Assembly (NCBI GenBank): GCA_947379685.1
Contig: CANCOG010000081.1
Location: 1 to 12,778, forward strand
Direction: 5' to 3'
Length of the DNA: 12,778 nucleotides
Origin: Flavipsychrobacter stenotrophus
GTDB taxonomy: Bacteria; Bacteroidota; Bacteroidia; Chitinophagales; Chitinophagaceae
Position 1 is the stretch's first letter, and each line of letters opens with the position of its first letter. Below, in pieces: positions 1 through 7,810 of the stretch. The translations under genes and the position numbers were made by a program. The notes under the pieces were generated by a model. It was not told the DNA's origin, did no database searches, and saw only the letters and a program-made list of their open reading frames with translations.

Positions 1-591
1 CCCATGCGTCTTGTAAGTGCGTACCTTACCGCTCTTAACAAAGTAAAGAAAACGAGGCACACTCCCCTCCTTGTATACTACCTGCTTTTTGGGGTATGAC
101 ATGGCTTCATGCCCACTCGCAAGCAACTCCATATTCTGTGTTGAGTCATGCACTACTGATAACAGATCAAGAACACCCTCCGGCCCGTTACCAATGGGAG
201 CCTTCATCATCTCGGCCCTTTTCAGCCGTTGCTCAACTGCTTTAATCAATTCAACTCCGCTAACCGGCTTTGTAAGATAATCATCCGCACCCGATTGCAT
301 GGCGTTACGCATATCTGTACGCTCAGTTTTCGCGGTTAAAAAAATTATAGGTAAACTCTGAGTTTTAGGATTATTGCGCAGCACATGCAACAGCCCCCAG
401 CCATCAACAATGGGCATCGTAATGTCACTTATGATCAGGTCCGGCAGGTACTCGGATGCCTTCTCAATGCCTTCCTTACCATTTGTAGCTAATAAAATAT
501 CGAATCCGGACAATGATAATATCTCTGACAAATTATCGAGTATGTCCGCTTCATCTTCTACAATGAGTATTGTTTTCCTTTTTCTTTCCAT
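1..591 (-). CDS. Response regulator with CRP-like cyclic-nucleotide-binding domain (partial, C-terminus beyond window)
   Basis: The 197 visible codons run off the left edge. Residues 6-125 form a receiver (REC) domain that would accept a phosphoryl group from a histidine kinase. The acidic pair is E12-D13, the phospho-acceptor is D56 in SDITMPIVDG, the switch threonine is T86 and the conserved lysine is K108 in LTKP. After a linker (about 126-150), residues from about 154 look like the start of a CRP/FNR-type cyclic-nucleotide-binding fold (YPKKQVVYKEG, then LYFVKSGKVRTYK). In this family a CRP-type helix-turn-helix usually follows, so a phosphorylation-controlled transcription factor is likely, but the DNA-binding part is not visible here. 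The start at 591 is chosen because a typical REC N-terminus (ERKRKTILIVEDE) follows at once. No partner kinase is visible. No clear TAnnTTTG promoter was found upstream. REC is certain; the second domain is probable. Confidence 0.88.
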   Translation of the reverse strand, partial: MERKRKTILIVEDEADILDNLSEILSLSGFDILLATNGKEGIEKASEYLPDLIISDITMPIVDGWGLLHVLRNNPKTQSLPIIFLTAKTERTDMRNAMQSGADDYLTKPVSGVELIKAVEQRLKRAEMMKAPIGNGPEGVLDLLSVVHDSTQNMELLASGHEAMSYPKKQVVYKEGSVPRFLYFVKSGKVRTYKTHG

Positions 592-959
592 AAGCCATCC
601 AATCAATTCGATTATACTAAAGTGAACACTAAAATCATATTAAATAAACATACTGGAAAACTCTATGAATCAGTAATATCAGGAAAAACAACGAATTCAA
701 AAATTGAATTTTGAAATTAAAATAGTCTCCAATGTTTATAATTGATTAACAGTCTAGCGAAATTATGTCTAGTGCATCCGTTTGCAACTGACCAATATCA
801 GCCTCCATACTGACAATGGTCAGGAAACCACATCCCTAGCATTAGTGATATAGCAAAATGAAACAATACACGAACAATTTATTTAACTAAAACCACTTCA
901 GGTTAGTGATTGACGGATCTGCACATTGTATTTATTCCCTGATCAAATAAATGAGGTGA
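592..959. other. Gene-free AT-rich spacer upstream of the response regulator
   Basis: No reading frame with protein-like content was found on either strand. The stretch lies between the divergent response-regulator start and the DUF6629-like remnant, so it should carry the regulator's promoter, but I could not find a TAnnTTTG box on the minus strand. It contains nested inverted repeats at 694-715 and a loose inverted repeat, CTGACCA (788-794) with TGGTCAG (817-823), separated by 22 bases. Confidence 0.5.
694..715. repeat. Nested AT-rich inverted repeats
   Basis: AATTCAA (694-700) and TTGAATT (704-710) form a perfect 7-bp inverted repeat with a 3-base gap. The overlapping pair TTCAAAA (696-702) and TTTTGAA (709-715) gives a second possible pairing. 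The position is about 100 bases upstream of the response-regulator start, where an operator could sit. In DNA this AT-rich it could also be chance. Confidence 0.3.
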
Positions 960-1226
960 CGTGTTTTTTGTGGAGAAGTAAGTTCTGAGGCAAGTGCAAT
1001 AATGCTCGCAATAGGAGCCGCATCTATCAAAAAAACAATTAGCATCCCGCACATCTCCTCCTGTATCCCTTTTGCATTTGGCATAAAACAGTTTACTGTA
1101 GGTATTTTGTGGCTTTCACTCTGCCATCAGGAAGTGGTAAGATATACGACAATTGCTACCCTTCTGTTCCTTTTATTCGCGCTGGTTGTCTGGACCATCA
1201 TAATACTGGAATTTATAGTTTTTTAG
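960..1226 (+). pseudogene. Decayed remnant of a DUF6629-like membrane protein
   Basis: The frame opens just after a TGA at 957 and ends at the TAG at 1224-1226. It reads without a stop from the codon at 960, but the first ATG is at 1002, giving 74 residues. The readable part (SSEASAIMLAIGAASIKK, then FAFGIKQFTVGILWLSL, then LLFLLFALVVW) resembles, from memory, the first third of DUF6629-type membrane proteins. These usually start with MCFSAEASF and run to about 200 residues. Here that N-terminus appears only in degraded form upstream of the ATG (FCGEVSSEAS), without a start codon, and the protein ends after the second hydrophobic segment. A lost start plus a truncated end points to a decayed gene. 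A functional 74-residue two-helix protein started at 1002 is possible but less likely. The family call comes from recalled sequence, not a search. Confidence 0.5.
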
Positions 1227-1351
1227 ACTATTTTATACGATTAAAAAAAAATGAAGGCGTATTGTAGATGGCGTTAGAAGTGGCGATAGTAGCTTAAATC
1301 ATAGAGATCGATTTCGGAAAAATCTTACTTTACCGGCATTTCTAAAATAAA

Positions 1352-1392
1352 TCTGGCTGTAAGATATTAAGGAATAATATCTTACAGCCAGA
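1352..1392 (-). terminator. Strong rho-independent-like terminator of the NHL-repeat gene
   Basis: A perfect 18-bp inverted repeat (1352-1369 with 1375-1392) surrounds a 5-base loop. It begins about 40 bases after the stop codon at 1434. Read on the minus strand the hairpin is followed by TTTATTTTAG, a suitable U-rich tail. On the plus strand no T-tract follows, so it mainly serves the minus-strand gene. Confidence 0.8.
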
Positions 1393-1433
1393 AGAATGTT
1401 ATTGAAGTAAATTAAAAATAAGGAACAATTACC

Positions 1434-4070
1434 CTATTGCACGATAACTTTTTCGTTATAAGTCCGCTCACCGGTTATAATTTTGAGCATATAAACGCCT
1501 TGAGCGAAGTTGCTCATGTCCAGATTGAACTTTTGCTCTTCGGTAGTTGTATTGGCAACTACTCTGCCGCTAATGTCGGTAACCATAACAGAAGAACTAC
1601 CGGCAGCGCCCTTAATTTCGATGGTAACAAAGCCAGTGGTTGGGTTGGGGTAGATCTGAATGCTTCCAGCTTCCACTGATTCTGTAATAGTATTGCCGTT
1701 ATTATTTTCGGAACGGTGGCCGGTAACAGAGACTTCTTTGTAAGCAACTGCAGTTGCGCAAGGTGTAGTTACTGTATACCTAATTGTATCGGTACCGGTT
1801 GAAACACCCCTCACTATGCCGCCGCTATTGACAGTGGCCAGAGTATTATTGGAACTGCTCCAAAAACCACCTGTTCCGGTAGTGGAAAGTGTAATGGTTG
1901 CACCTGCTGCCACAGTGGAAAGACCGGTAATTGTGCCTGCATTTGGTGCAGCCCTTACTGTAACCGGCTTTTGAGCATAGCTGGTTTGACCGCAGGTATT
2001 GGTAACAGAATACCTGATGGTATCGGTTCCACTAGACACTGCGGTAATAACACCTGAAGCAGAAATTGTAACTAAAGATGGATTTGTTGAAGACCAAACG
2101 CCACCAATAGTAGGATCAGTAAGAGTAAAACTTGCGCCGGTGCACATTGGTGATGGATTACCATTTATTACCGCAACATTTGTAGGGCCTGTCACAGTAA
2201 ACGGCCATCTGGCAGTTACCGCGCCACAACCGTAGGTAGCCGTATATAAAATAGTATCCCTTCCTGACGCAACGCCAGTAACAACACCGCCAGCTACTGT
2301 AGCAATTGAAGGATTGGAGCTGCTCCAGATGCCACCTGATGTAGGGTGAGTCATTGTAAACGAACTACCCGGGCAAACGGAACCTGCGGCAGAAGTAAAG
2401 GCTGGAATAGAGCCGGGTGTATTCACTACTACATTGATACCCGCTTCGCTGTGGCAACCTATGGCATTTGAAACCCTGTAATACATATATCCCGCAGTGC
2501 TCCCGCTAACTCCGGTAACAACTCCTGCACTTGTAAAAGTAAGTGACGAGCTTCCGTTGCTGCGCCAAACGCCACCAGATGGTGTACCTGTTAAAGCAGT
2601 AGAACCACCGATACAAATTACGGATGTACCTGAAATAGCTGGCACAGAAGGTAATGGACTAACCGTAATATTTACTATTGTTATGGCAGTGTCGGTACCA
2701 TCGGTAACCTGAACGGTAAATACATCGGAGCCAACATAACCGCCGGCAGGTGTGTAGGTTAAGCCAGCGGGGTAAACTACAGAACCGGTGCTTGTTCCGG
2801 TATAAGCTGCTGACACTGTACCATGGCCCGCGCCGGAAACAACACTCCAGTTAAGTGTATGGCGGGCATCAAGATCAAAAATCCTTAGTGCTGCATTAAG
2901 GTTACTCGTTGTGTTAACACAAAGGGAAACACTTTGTGTGGTCCCGGCCACAAAATACGGAGCATGGTAAGGTGTTATTTTGCGAATTGCATAGTAGCTC
3001 AGGTCAGAAAAAACCACATTACCGCGCCTGTCGGCTGCTATTGCGATAGGGCCACCTATTTCCGCATCAACGGCTGGTCCGCCATCTCCGCTGTAGCTAC
3101 CCGAACCGTCGCCACCGTAAGTACTTATGATACCGGAAGTGTTGATCTTGCGAACAATATAGTTGGTAAAATCAGTAATGAAAATATTGCCGATTGTATC
3201 CACCGCTACGCCGTATGGGGTGCCTACTTCGGCATCTGTAGCCTGCCCACCATCACCACTATATGCTGCCGAACCATTTCCTGCAACTGTGCTGATGATG
3301 CCTGCCGGGGTAACCTTCCGTACATTAGCTGAGCCTGGGTCAGCTATAAATAAATTACCACTGTTGTCAAGAGTTATATTATAAACATAATTAATTTGTG
3401 CATCAGTTGCCTGACCGCCGTCGCCAGAGCTACCCGCGGCACCAACACCAGCAAAAGTGTGTATTATGCCCGAGTTGTCAATTTTACGGATACAATAATT
3501 AGCGGCATCGGCCACATATACATTTCCGCCTGCATCAACTGCGACAGACTGCGGGAGATAAAGTTCGGCATCAGATGCCTGCCCCCCATCTCCGCTATAG
3601 GAGAAACTTCCAATACCTGCAAATGTACTGATGACACCTGCCGGAGTGACTTTGCGGATTTTTGAATTATAGGTATCCGCGATGTATACATTTCCAGCAG
3701 CATCAACAGCTACCCCGCTCGGAAATGCTAAGGCAGCATCCGTTGCAGCGCCACCGTCGCCATAAGAATCAAATGCCCCATTACCCGCAATAGTAGTAAT
3801 AATACCTGCAACATTGACCTTGCGTACTACTCCATTGTCCGCGTCCGCGATAAACAAATTGCCAGAACGGTCAAATGCGATCCCGAAAGCCTCCGATATC
3901 TGGGCGTTGGTAGCGGCACCGCCGTCACCCGAATAACCAGAGCCGAGGGAACCGCCACCTACGGCGGTAACAATGTTCTGCGCGCGCAGTTCAGGTGTGC
4001 TGAGTGCGGCACATGTAGCCAGCAAAATGCATTTTGCGGCCCTTTTTAGAAGTGTAGATTTATTTTTCAT
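1434..4070 (-). CDS. Large secreted NHL-repeat / Ig-like protein with type IX secretion sorting domain
   Basis: This 878-residue exported protein has a signal peptide at residues 1-30 (basic start, hydrophobic core, LRA before Q31). Six repeats of about 55 residues (about 44-368) each carry a GDGGxAxDAxI-type element, then a V/IAVDxxGNVYIAD-type strand pair and an IRKVTPAGIIST-type ending. These are NHL repeats, and six would close a six-bladed beta-propeller. Residues about 370-470 look like a cadherin-like/Ig module. Then four Ig-like repeats of about 78 residues (about 472-550, 551-629, 630-706, 707-783) share GG.WSS.N, GVVTGVS and TDTI.Y.VT elements and paired cysteines. Residues about 803-878 (IQIYPNPTTG, TDISGRVV, FAQGVYMLKI) are a type A Por/T9SS sorting domain, normally removed on export to the cell surface or medium. 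No catalytic motif is seen, so binding or adhesion is the guess. It appears to be a single-gene unit. Confidence 0.9.
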   Translation of the reverse strand: MKNKSTLLKRAAKCILLATCAALSTPELRAQNIVTAVGGGSLGSGYSGDGGAATNAQISEAFGIAFDRSGNLFIADADNGVVRKVNVAGIITTIAGNGAFDSYGDGGAATDAALAFPSGVAVDAAGNVYIADTYNSKIRKVTPAGVISTFAGIGSFSYSGDGGQASDAELYLPQSVAVDAGGNVYVADAANYCIRKIDNSGIIHTFAGVGAAGSSGDGGQATDAQINYVYNITLDNSGNLFIADPGSANVRKVTPAGIISTVAGNGSAAYSGDGGQATDAEVGTPYGVAVDTIGNIFITDFTNYIVRKINTSGIISTYGGDGSGSYSGDGGPAVDAEIGGPIAIAADRRGNVVFSDLSYYAIRKITPYHAPYFVAGTTQSVSLCVNTTSNLNAALRIFDLDARHTLNWSVVSGAGHGTVSAAYTGTSTGSVVYPAGLTYTPAGGYVGSDVFTVQVTDGTDTAITIVNITVSPLPSVPAISGTSVICIGGSTALTGTPSGGVWRSNGSSSLTFTSAGVVTGVSGSTAGYMYYRVSNAIGCHSEAGINVVVNTPGSIPAFTSAAGSVCPGSSFTMTHPTSGGIWSSSNPSIATVAGGVVTGVASGRDTILYTATYGCGAVTARWPFTVTGPTNVAVINGNPSPMCTGASFTLTDPTIGGVWSSTNPSLVTISASGVITAVSSGTDTIRYSVTNTCGQTSYAQKPVTVRAAPNAGTITGLSTVAAGATITLSTTGTGGFWSSSNNTLATVNSGGIVRGVSTGTDTIRYTVTTPCATAVAYKEVSVTGHRSENNNGNTITESVEAGSIQIYPNPTTGFVTIEIKGAAGSSSVMVTDISGRVVANTTTEEQKFNLDMSNFAQGVYMLKIITGERTYNEKVIVQ

Positions 4071-4504
4071 TTTTTTGATGTTTTAAAATAACTATTAAAA
4101 ATTCTGAATTCTACTTTGTATGCAAGCCTCAAAATGAAGGCCATTTTCTTAATGCCTTTAGAGCGTTCAATTTTGTGGTTGTGATGCTGCCAACAATATT
4201 ACGTTATAAGGCAATATTATCCAAATACGAATAATGGCATATGTTTTTATCAACACTAAACTAATAGCGGGGTTAATGTTACTACAATAAAAATTCGTGC
4301 GAATGTAATATTCGTGCGCACACTTTGTACACCTATTGAAACTTATGTGCATCCAATAATTGACAGTGGTGGTTATTGTGTGCTCCTTACTGGCTTTTGT
4401 GGTAAGCTTCTATGTTCAACTTCCGACATCAATTGTCGAAAGCCCAGCGAAATTCCCAAAACCTCATCAAAAACCCAAAAAACAACCATATATTTATTAC
4501 TGAA
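4071..4504. other. Divergent intergenic region between two exported-protein genes
   Basis: This 434-base spacer separates the divergent NHL-repeat gene and the plus-strand gene at 4505, so both promoters should lie here. No perfect TAnnTTTG box was found for either. The plus-strand frame stays open back to 4412, but that part (RHQLSKAQRNSQNL and so on) does not look like coding sequence and lies in front of a clear signal peptide. The only structured element I see is the ATTCGTGCG repeat at 4293-4321. Confidence 0.5.
4293..4321. repeat. Short direct repeat with internal palindromes
   Basis: ATTCGTGCG occurs at 4293-4301 and again at 4310-4318, 17 bases apart start to start. The first copy also forms ATTCG-TG-CGAAT, and the second runs into the perfect palindrome GTGCGCAC (4314-4321). 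Its place in a divergent promoter region fits a possible operator. The regulator, if any, is unknown. Confidence 0.35.
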
Positions 4505-5308
4505 ATGAAATTCAGTATTCTTTTTATGTTTATTGTGTTGAACACCCTGATTGCCATCGGGCAAACAAACCAGTTGGGCGACATTATCGACCGCGACAGC
4601 CTTGAAATGGAGTTGGGAATGATCAGATGTGATTCATTAAAATCTTGCTACGAACATGGTGTTTCTTTAATTGAGAATGGCAATTTCCCTGAGGGCAAGA
4701 GTTTATTACTCGACATTTTAAGTACGCCTGATGCAAAATGGGGCATGGGTGGTATCCGGAAAATCAGACATAATTCAGCGATACAGATTTACAAAGGCTA
4801 CAAACAACAAAAGGCATATGATAGTGCATTGCATTGGCTTTTTCTCTCCGACACAGTTTACTATCTCAGCAATGGATGTGGAAATTGCAATCTCTCCGAT
4901 TGGGCCGAGAGCAATTCAAATTTCATGGCACTATTTGAACTAACCGGTAATTATAAAGAGACGGAAAGGTTGCTATTGGAAACCGCCATTATTAATTTTA
5001 GGCAAGACACGTTCAAAAATCTCAGGAAGATAAGAGAGATATTTATCGAACACGAAGACATACATGGTCTGAAAAGAAAATTCGACAAGGCTATAACACA
5101 ATACTATTCTAGGGCCTCCAATTCCACTCCCCGCCGATTTTATTATTTCAGGTATTTCATATTCTTGGGCTCAAAAATGTACACAGAACCTCCCTGGTAT
5201 TCTAATACGAACAATACTAATGAGCAAAAATTAGCAAAACAGCAATTAATCAGTAAAATAAAAACCACCGCTTTCTATAAAATGCTGGTTGACTTGGAAA
5301 AATCTTAA
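4505..5308 (+). CDS. Exported protein of unknown function, possible helical-repeat (TPR-like) fold
   Basis: This 267-residue protein is not one I recognise. I chose the ATG at 4505 because it starts a clear signal peptide (MKFSILFMFIVLNTLIAIG, then Q20), whereas a frame open back to 4412 would bury it behind about 31 polar residues. The mature part is mainly amphipathic helices with repeat-like phrases such as YEHGVSLIENGNFPEGKSLLL, KQQKAYDSALHWLFLSD and LTGNYKETERLLLE, in the style of tetratricopeptide units, but no unit matches the consensus well. A CGNCN cluster sits in the middle. It has no transmembrane segment after the signal peptide and no lipobox cysteine, so it is probably periplasmic. 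It is followed by a 190-base spacer before the transporter gene and has no obvious terminator. A TPR-like scaffold role is only an inference. Confidence 0.72.
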   Translation: MKFSILFMFIVLNTLIAIGQTNQLGDIIDRDSLEMELGMIRCDSLKSCYEHGVSLIENGNFPEGKSLLLDILSTPDAKWGMGGIRKIRHNSAIQIYKGYKQQKAYDSALHWLFLSDTVYYLSNGCGNCNLSDWAESNSNFMALFELTGNYKETERLLLETAIINFRQDTFKNLRKIREIFIEHEDIHGLKRKFDKAITQYYSRASNSTPRRFYYFRYFIFLGSKMYTEPPWYSNTNNTNEQKLAKQQLISKIKTTAFYKMLVDLEKS

Positions 5309-5378
5309 CGCGCGCCTACCTGAACCACTAACCTACCCTTGTGCCCTTAATGAAACCCCTATTATTCTAACCCAATCA

Positions 5379-5432
5379 ACTTTGTGTCCTTTGTACACCC
5401 TCCGTGCCCTTTGTGGTTAGCCTGCACGTGCA
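5379..5432. repeat. TTTGTG-rich imperfect repeat cluster
   Basis: Three units containing TTTGTG or TTTGTA follow each other at 5379-5420, in phrases such as ACTTTGTGTCC, CCTTTGTACACC and CCCTTTGTGGTT. They are followed by the 10-base palindrome TGCACGTGCA (5423-5432). Phrases of the type CTTTGTGTCCTTTGTGGTT are familiar to me from intergenic DNA of Bacteroidota, so this may be a copy of a dispersed intergenic repeat. It lies between the stop at 5308 and the transporter start at 5500. Confidence 0.4.
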
Positions 5433-5474
5433 ACAGTTCACACGCCCGCCACACCAATTTTCCCTATTATGCCA

Positions 5475-5482
5475 TAGCTTTG
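5475..5482 (+). promoter_or_regulatory. Candidate -7 promoter box for the Nramp-UspA gene
   Basis: TAGCTTTG is a perfect match to the Bacteroidota -7 consensus TAnnTTTG. Transcription would begin near 5489, about 11 bases before the ATG at 5500, which supports that start over the upstream GTG. No good TTG element is visible at the usual -33 distance, which lowers confidence. Confidence 0.4.
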
Positions 5483-5499
5483 CTATTGCATCTATAAAA

Positions 5500-7383
5500 A
5501 TGGCCGTACTCCACAACGAAAAATCTTTACAGGACGTTCATGCCACCATCGACCCGTCGAAGGCTGGCAGTAAAATGAAGAAACTGTTTGCCTTTTTTGG
5601 ACCAGCCTACCTGGTAAGTGTCGGCTATATGGACCCAGGCAACTGGGCCACTGACATTGCGGGCGGCAGCCAGTTTGGTTATCTTTTGCTGTGGGTATTA
5701 CTCATGAGCAACTTTATGGCCCTGCTGCTTCAAAGCCTAAGTGCCCGCCTGGGAATTGTACAGGGTCGCGATCTTGCGCAATGCAGCCGTGAATTATACC
5801 CGCCATTTGTCAATTATGTGCTTTATGCCCTGGCCGAAATAGCTATAGCCGCCTGCGACCTTGCCGAAGTATTGGGCATGGCCATCGGACTTAACTTGCT
5901 TTTCCATATACCACTACTATGGGGTGTTATCATTACCCTGCTCGATACCTTCCTGCTGTTGTACCTGCAAAAACTTGGTATGCGCAAGATGGAAGCATTC
6001 ATTATTGCGCTCATTGCCATTATTGGTGGATGCTTCCTTGTTGAGATATTTTTGGCTAAACCATCGCTTCCGGCAGTTGCGGCCGGCCTCATACCCCACA
6101 TCCCAAATCATGCAGCATTGTATATTGCCATAGGTATCATAGGCGCAACAGTAATGCCCCACAACCTTTACCTGCATTCAGCCCTTGTGCAAACCCGCAA
6201 GATAGGCAGCGACGAAAAATCGATACGGAAAGCTATTAAATTCAACATTCTGGATAGCGCTATTGCACTGAACATTGCCTTTTTTGTAAATGCAGCAATA
6301 CTCGTTCTGGCGGGTACTGTGTTTTTTACATCTGGCAACAACAACATTGCATCCATTCAGGACGCACATAAACTGCTTGCACCTTTGCTGGGCAGCAAGT
6401 ACGCAGCTATCCTTTTTGCCGTAGCATTGGTGGCGGCAGGCCAGAGTTCTACCATTACCGGCACGCTAGCCGGACAGATTATTATGGAAGGTTACCTCCA
6501 TTTGAGGCTCAATCCTGTTGCACGCAGGCTGCTGACCAGGCTGCTGGCTATTGTACCTGCGATAATTGTAATTCTGCTGACCGGTGACACCCGCATAGAT
6601 GAGATGCTCGTATTCAGCCAGGTGCTACTGAGTATGCAGTTGGCATTTGCCGTAATACCGCTGATTCATTTTGTGAGCGACAGGGCCAAGATGGGCAATT
6701 TCACCATTGGCCTGAAAACCAAGATCGCATCCTGGCTTGTCGCTACCGTCATCCTTTTTCTCAATATTAAATTATTCCTGGAAAGCGCTCTTTCCTGGAT
6801 GGACGCCACCAATAATTACTGGCTGAAGGCACTGATTGTAGTGCTGATCGCATTTATTGGCGTCGTACTGTTCTTCACCATATTTTATCCCTTCATCCTA
6901 AAAAGGAAGGCACATCACGCAGCCAGTATCCATAAAAACGTCCCATCGGATATAGTAGCAGGTTTGGAAACGGTGTCGTTTTCCCGTGTTGCACTGGCAC
7001 TTGATTTCAGCGACAAAGACCGTATGGTGATACAATATGCAATAAGGCTGGCGAAGGAACACACCTCGTTTATCCTCATTCATATTGTGGAAAGCGCATC
7101 TGCCACTGTTATGGGCAATGAGGCTCAGGACTTCGAGACCATGAATGACAAGGCTACGATGGCAGAATTTGTGACCCTGCTTACTGAAAAGGGCTATGAT
7201 ACCACCGGTATACTCGGCTTCAAGAACCGTGTTACCGAAATAGCCCGAATAGTTAATGAAAACCATTGCGACCTGCTGGTAATAGGCAGCCATGGCCACA
7301 AAACCGCCAAGGACTGGCTCCTGGGCGAAACCATTAATTCTGTACGCCACAAAATAGACATCCCTGTATTCATTGCGCGGTAG
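5500..7383 (+). CDS. Nramp/MntH-type divalent metal transporter with C-terminal UspA domain
   Basis: This 627-residue inner-membrane protein should bring divalent metal, most likely manganese or iron(II), into the cell by proton-coupled uptake. Residues about 28-470 form an Nramp (NRAMP/SLC11) core with about eleven hydrophobic segments. DPGN in helix 1 (residues 45-48) and MPHN in helix 6 (M219) give the metal-ligand Asp, Asn and Met of the family, and the AGQSSTITGT stretch of helix 10 is also present. Residues about 494-627 are a universal stress protein domain. It has the ATP-binding signature GSHG (596-599), nine residues, then G609, but with GET where GS/GT is usual. Plain MntH proteins are about 400-450 residues, so this is a true fusion, a form known in Bacteroidota. 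The ATG at 5500 (MAVLHNEKSL) is preferred; a GTG at 5404 would add an unlikely 32-residue leader. The gene converges on the next one with 23 bases between. Confidence 0.93.
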   Translation: MAVLHNEKSLQDVHATIDPSKAGSKMKKLFAFFGPAYLVSVGYMDPGNWATDIAGGSQFGYLLLWVLLMSNFMALLLQSLSARLGIVQGRDLAQCSRELYPPFVNYVLYALAEIAIAACDLAEVLGMAIGLNLLFHIPLLWGVIITLLDTFLLLYLQKLGMRKMEAFIIALIAIIGGCFLVEIFLAKPSLPAVAAGLIPHIPNHAALYIAIGIIGATVMPHNLYLHSALVQTRKIGSDEKSIRKAIKFNILDSAIALNIAFFVNAAILVLAGTVFFTSGNNNIASIQDAHKLLAPLLGSKYAAILFAVALVAAGQSSTITGTLAGQIIMEGYLHLRLNPVARRLLTRLLAIVPAIIVILLTGDTRIDEMLVFSQVLLSMQLAFAVIPLIHFVSDRAKMGNFTIGLKTKIASWLVATVILFLNIKLFLESALSWMDATNNYWLKALIVVLIAFIGVVLFFTIFYPFILKRKAHHAASIHKNVPSDIVAGLETVSFSRVALALDFSDKDRMVIQYAIRLAKEHTSFILIHIVESASATVMGNEAQDFETMNDKATMAEFVTLLTEKGYDTTGILGFKNRVTEIARIVNENHCDLLVIGSHGHKTAKDWLLGETINSVRHKIDIPVFIAR

Positions 7384-7406
7384 CTTGAATTAGACTGAGT
7401 ATTACC

Positions 7407-7760
7407 CTACTCCATCATATACCGCTTCTTCCTGTTTTTCCAGCCGGCTTCATTTTTGTCATTTGTATAGTAAACGACAAGGTCGGCAATTTCCTTGCCT
7501 GCTACGTAGCATATACGCTTATTGATCTCGCCGTCAATGGTAGAAAAATACCACCATCCCTTGTTACCCGTTGAATTTTTCAGGAAGGGAGTTTTGAATA
7601 CAATTACATCAGCCTCTGCTGCGTAAGTAGTAACATATACCTTTACATTTGCCTGTTTCACGAACTTGGTCACACCCACAATTTGTGCACTCGCAGTAAC
7701 TGAGGCCGATAAAGAAAGAACACCAATGGCAAGTATAGAAAAGTACTTTTGAATTGACAT
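7407..7760 (-). CDS. Small exported DUF6150-like protein
   Basis: This 117-residue protein has a clear signal peptide (residues 1-25, ending TASA before Q26). The mature part of about 92 residues is full of short beta-like strands with a repeated Y-x-x-x-A/E-A-D pattern: KVYVTTYAAEADVIVFKT, then WWYFSTIDGEINKRICYV, then IADLVVYYTNDKNEAGWKN. It ends in a basic tail (RKKRYMME). This pattern resembles, from memory, the DUF6150 family of small periplasmic proteins, whose function is unknown. There is no lipobox. Its start lies 50 bases from that of ispD on the other strand, so the two share a short divergent promoter region. It converges on the transporter-UspA gene. The coding call is strong and the family name moderate. 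Confidence 0.8.
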   Translation of the reverse strand: MSIQKYFSILAIGVLSLSASVTASAQIVGVTKFVKQANVKVYVTTYAAEADVIVFKTPFLKNSTGNKGWWYFSTIDGEINKRICYVAGKEIADLVVYYTNDKNEAGWKNRKKRYMME

Positions 7761-7810
7761 GATAATAACGTTTTTTTGCGTTGCTGAATCAGGCTGTTAA
7801 AATAGTAAGT

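Noticed and set aside
2934..3665. Plus-strand open frames inside the NHL-repeat gene
   Set aside because: They lie antisense to a gene with clear domains along its whole length. Their products are repetitive mirror images of the NHL repeats without protein-like features.
3000..3960. Regularly spaced repeats that could suggest a CRISPR array or satellite
   Set aside because: The spacing of about 165 bases equals the 55-residue NHL repeat and the copies diverge at silent positions, so they are protein repeats in a coding frame.
6898..7350. Minus-strand open frame of 150 codons inside the transporter-UspA gene
   Set aside because: It is fully covered by the UspA part of the plus-strand gene, whose motifs are intact, and the antisense product resembles no protein.
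7781..7810. TTG start giving a longer IspD
   Set aside because: It adds ten residues not typical of the family; the ATG at 7811 gives the standard distance to the nucleotide-binding motif.
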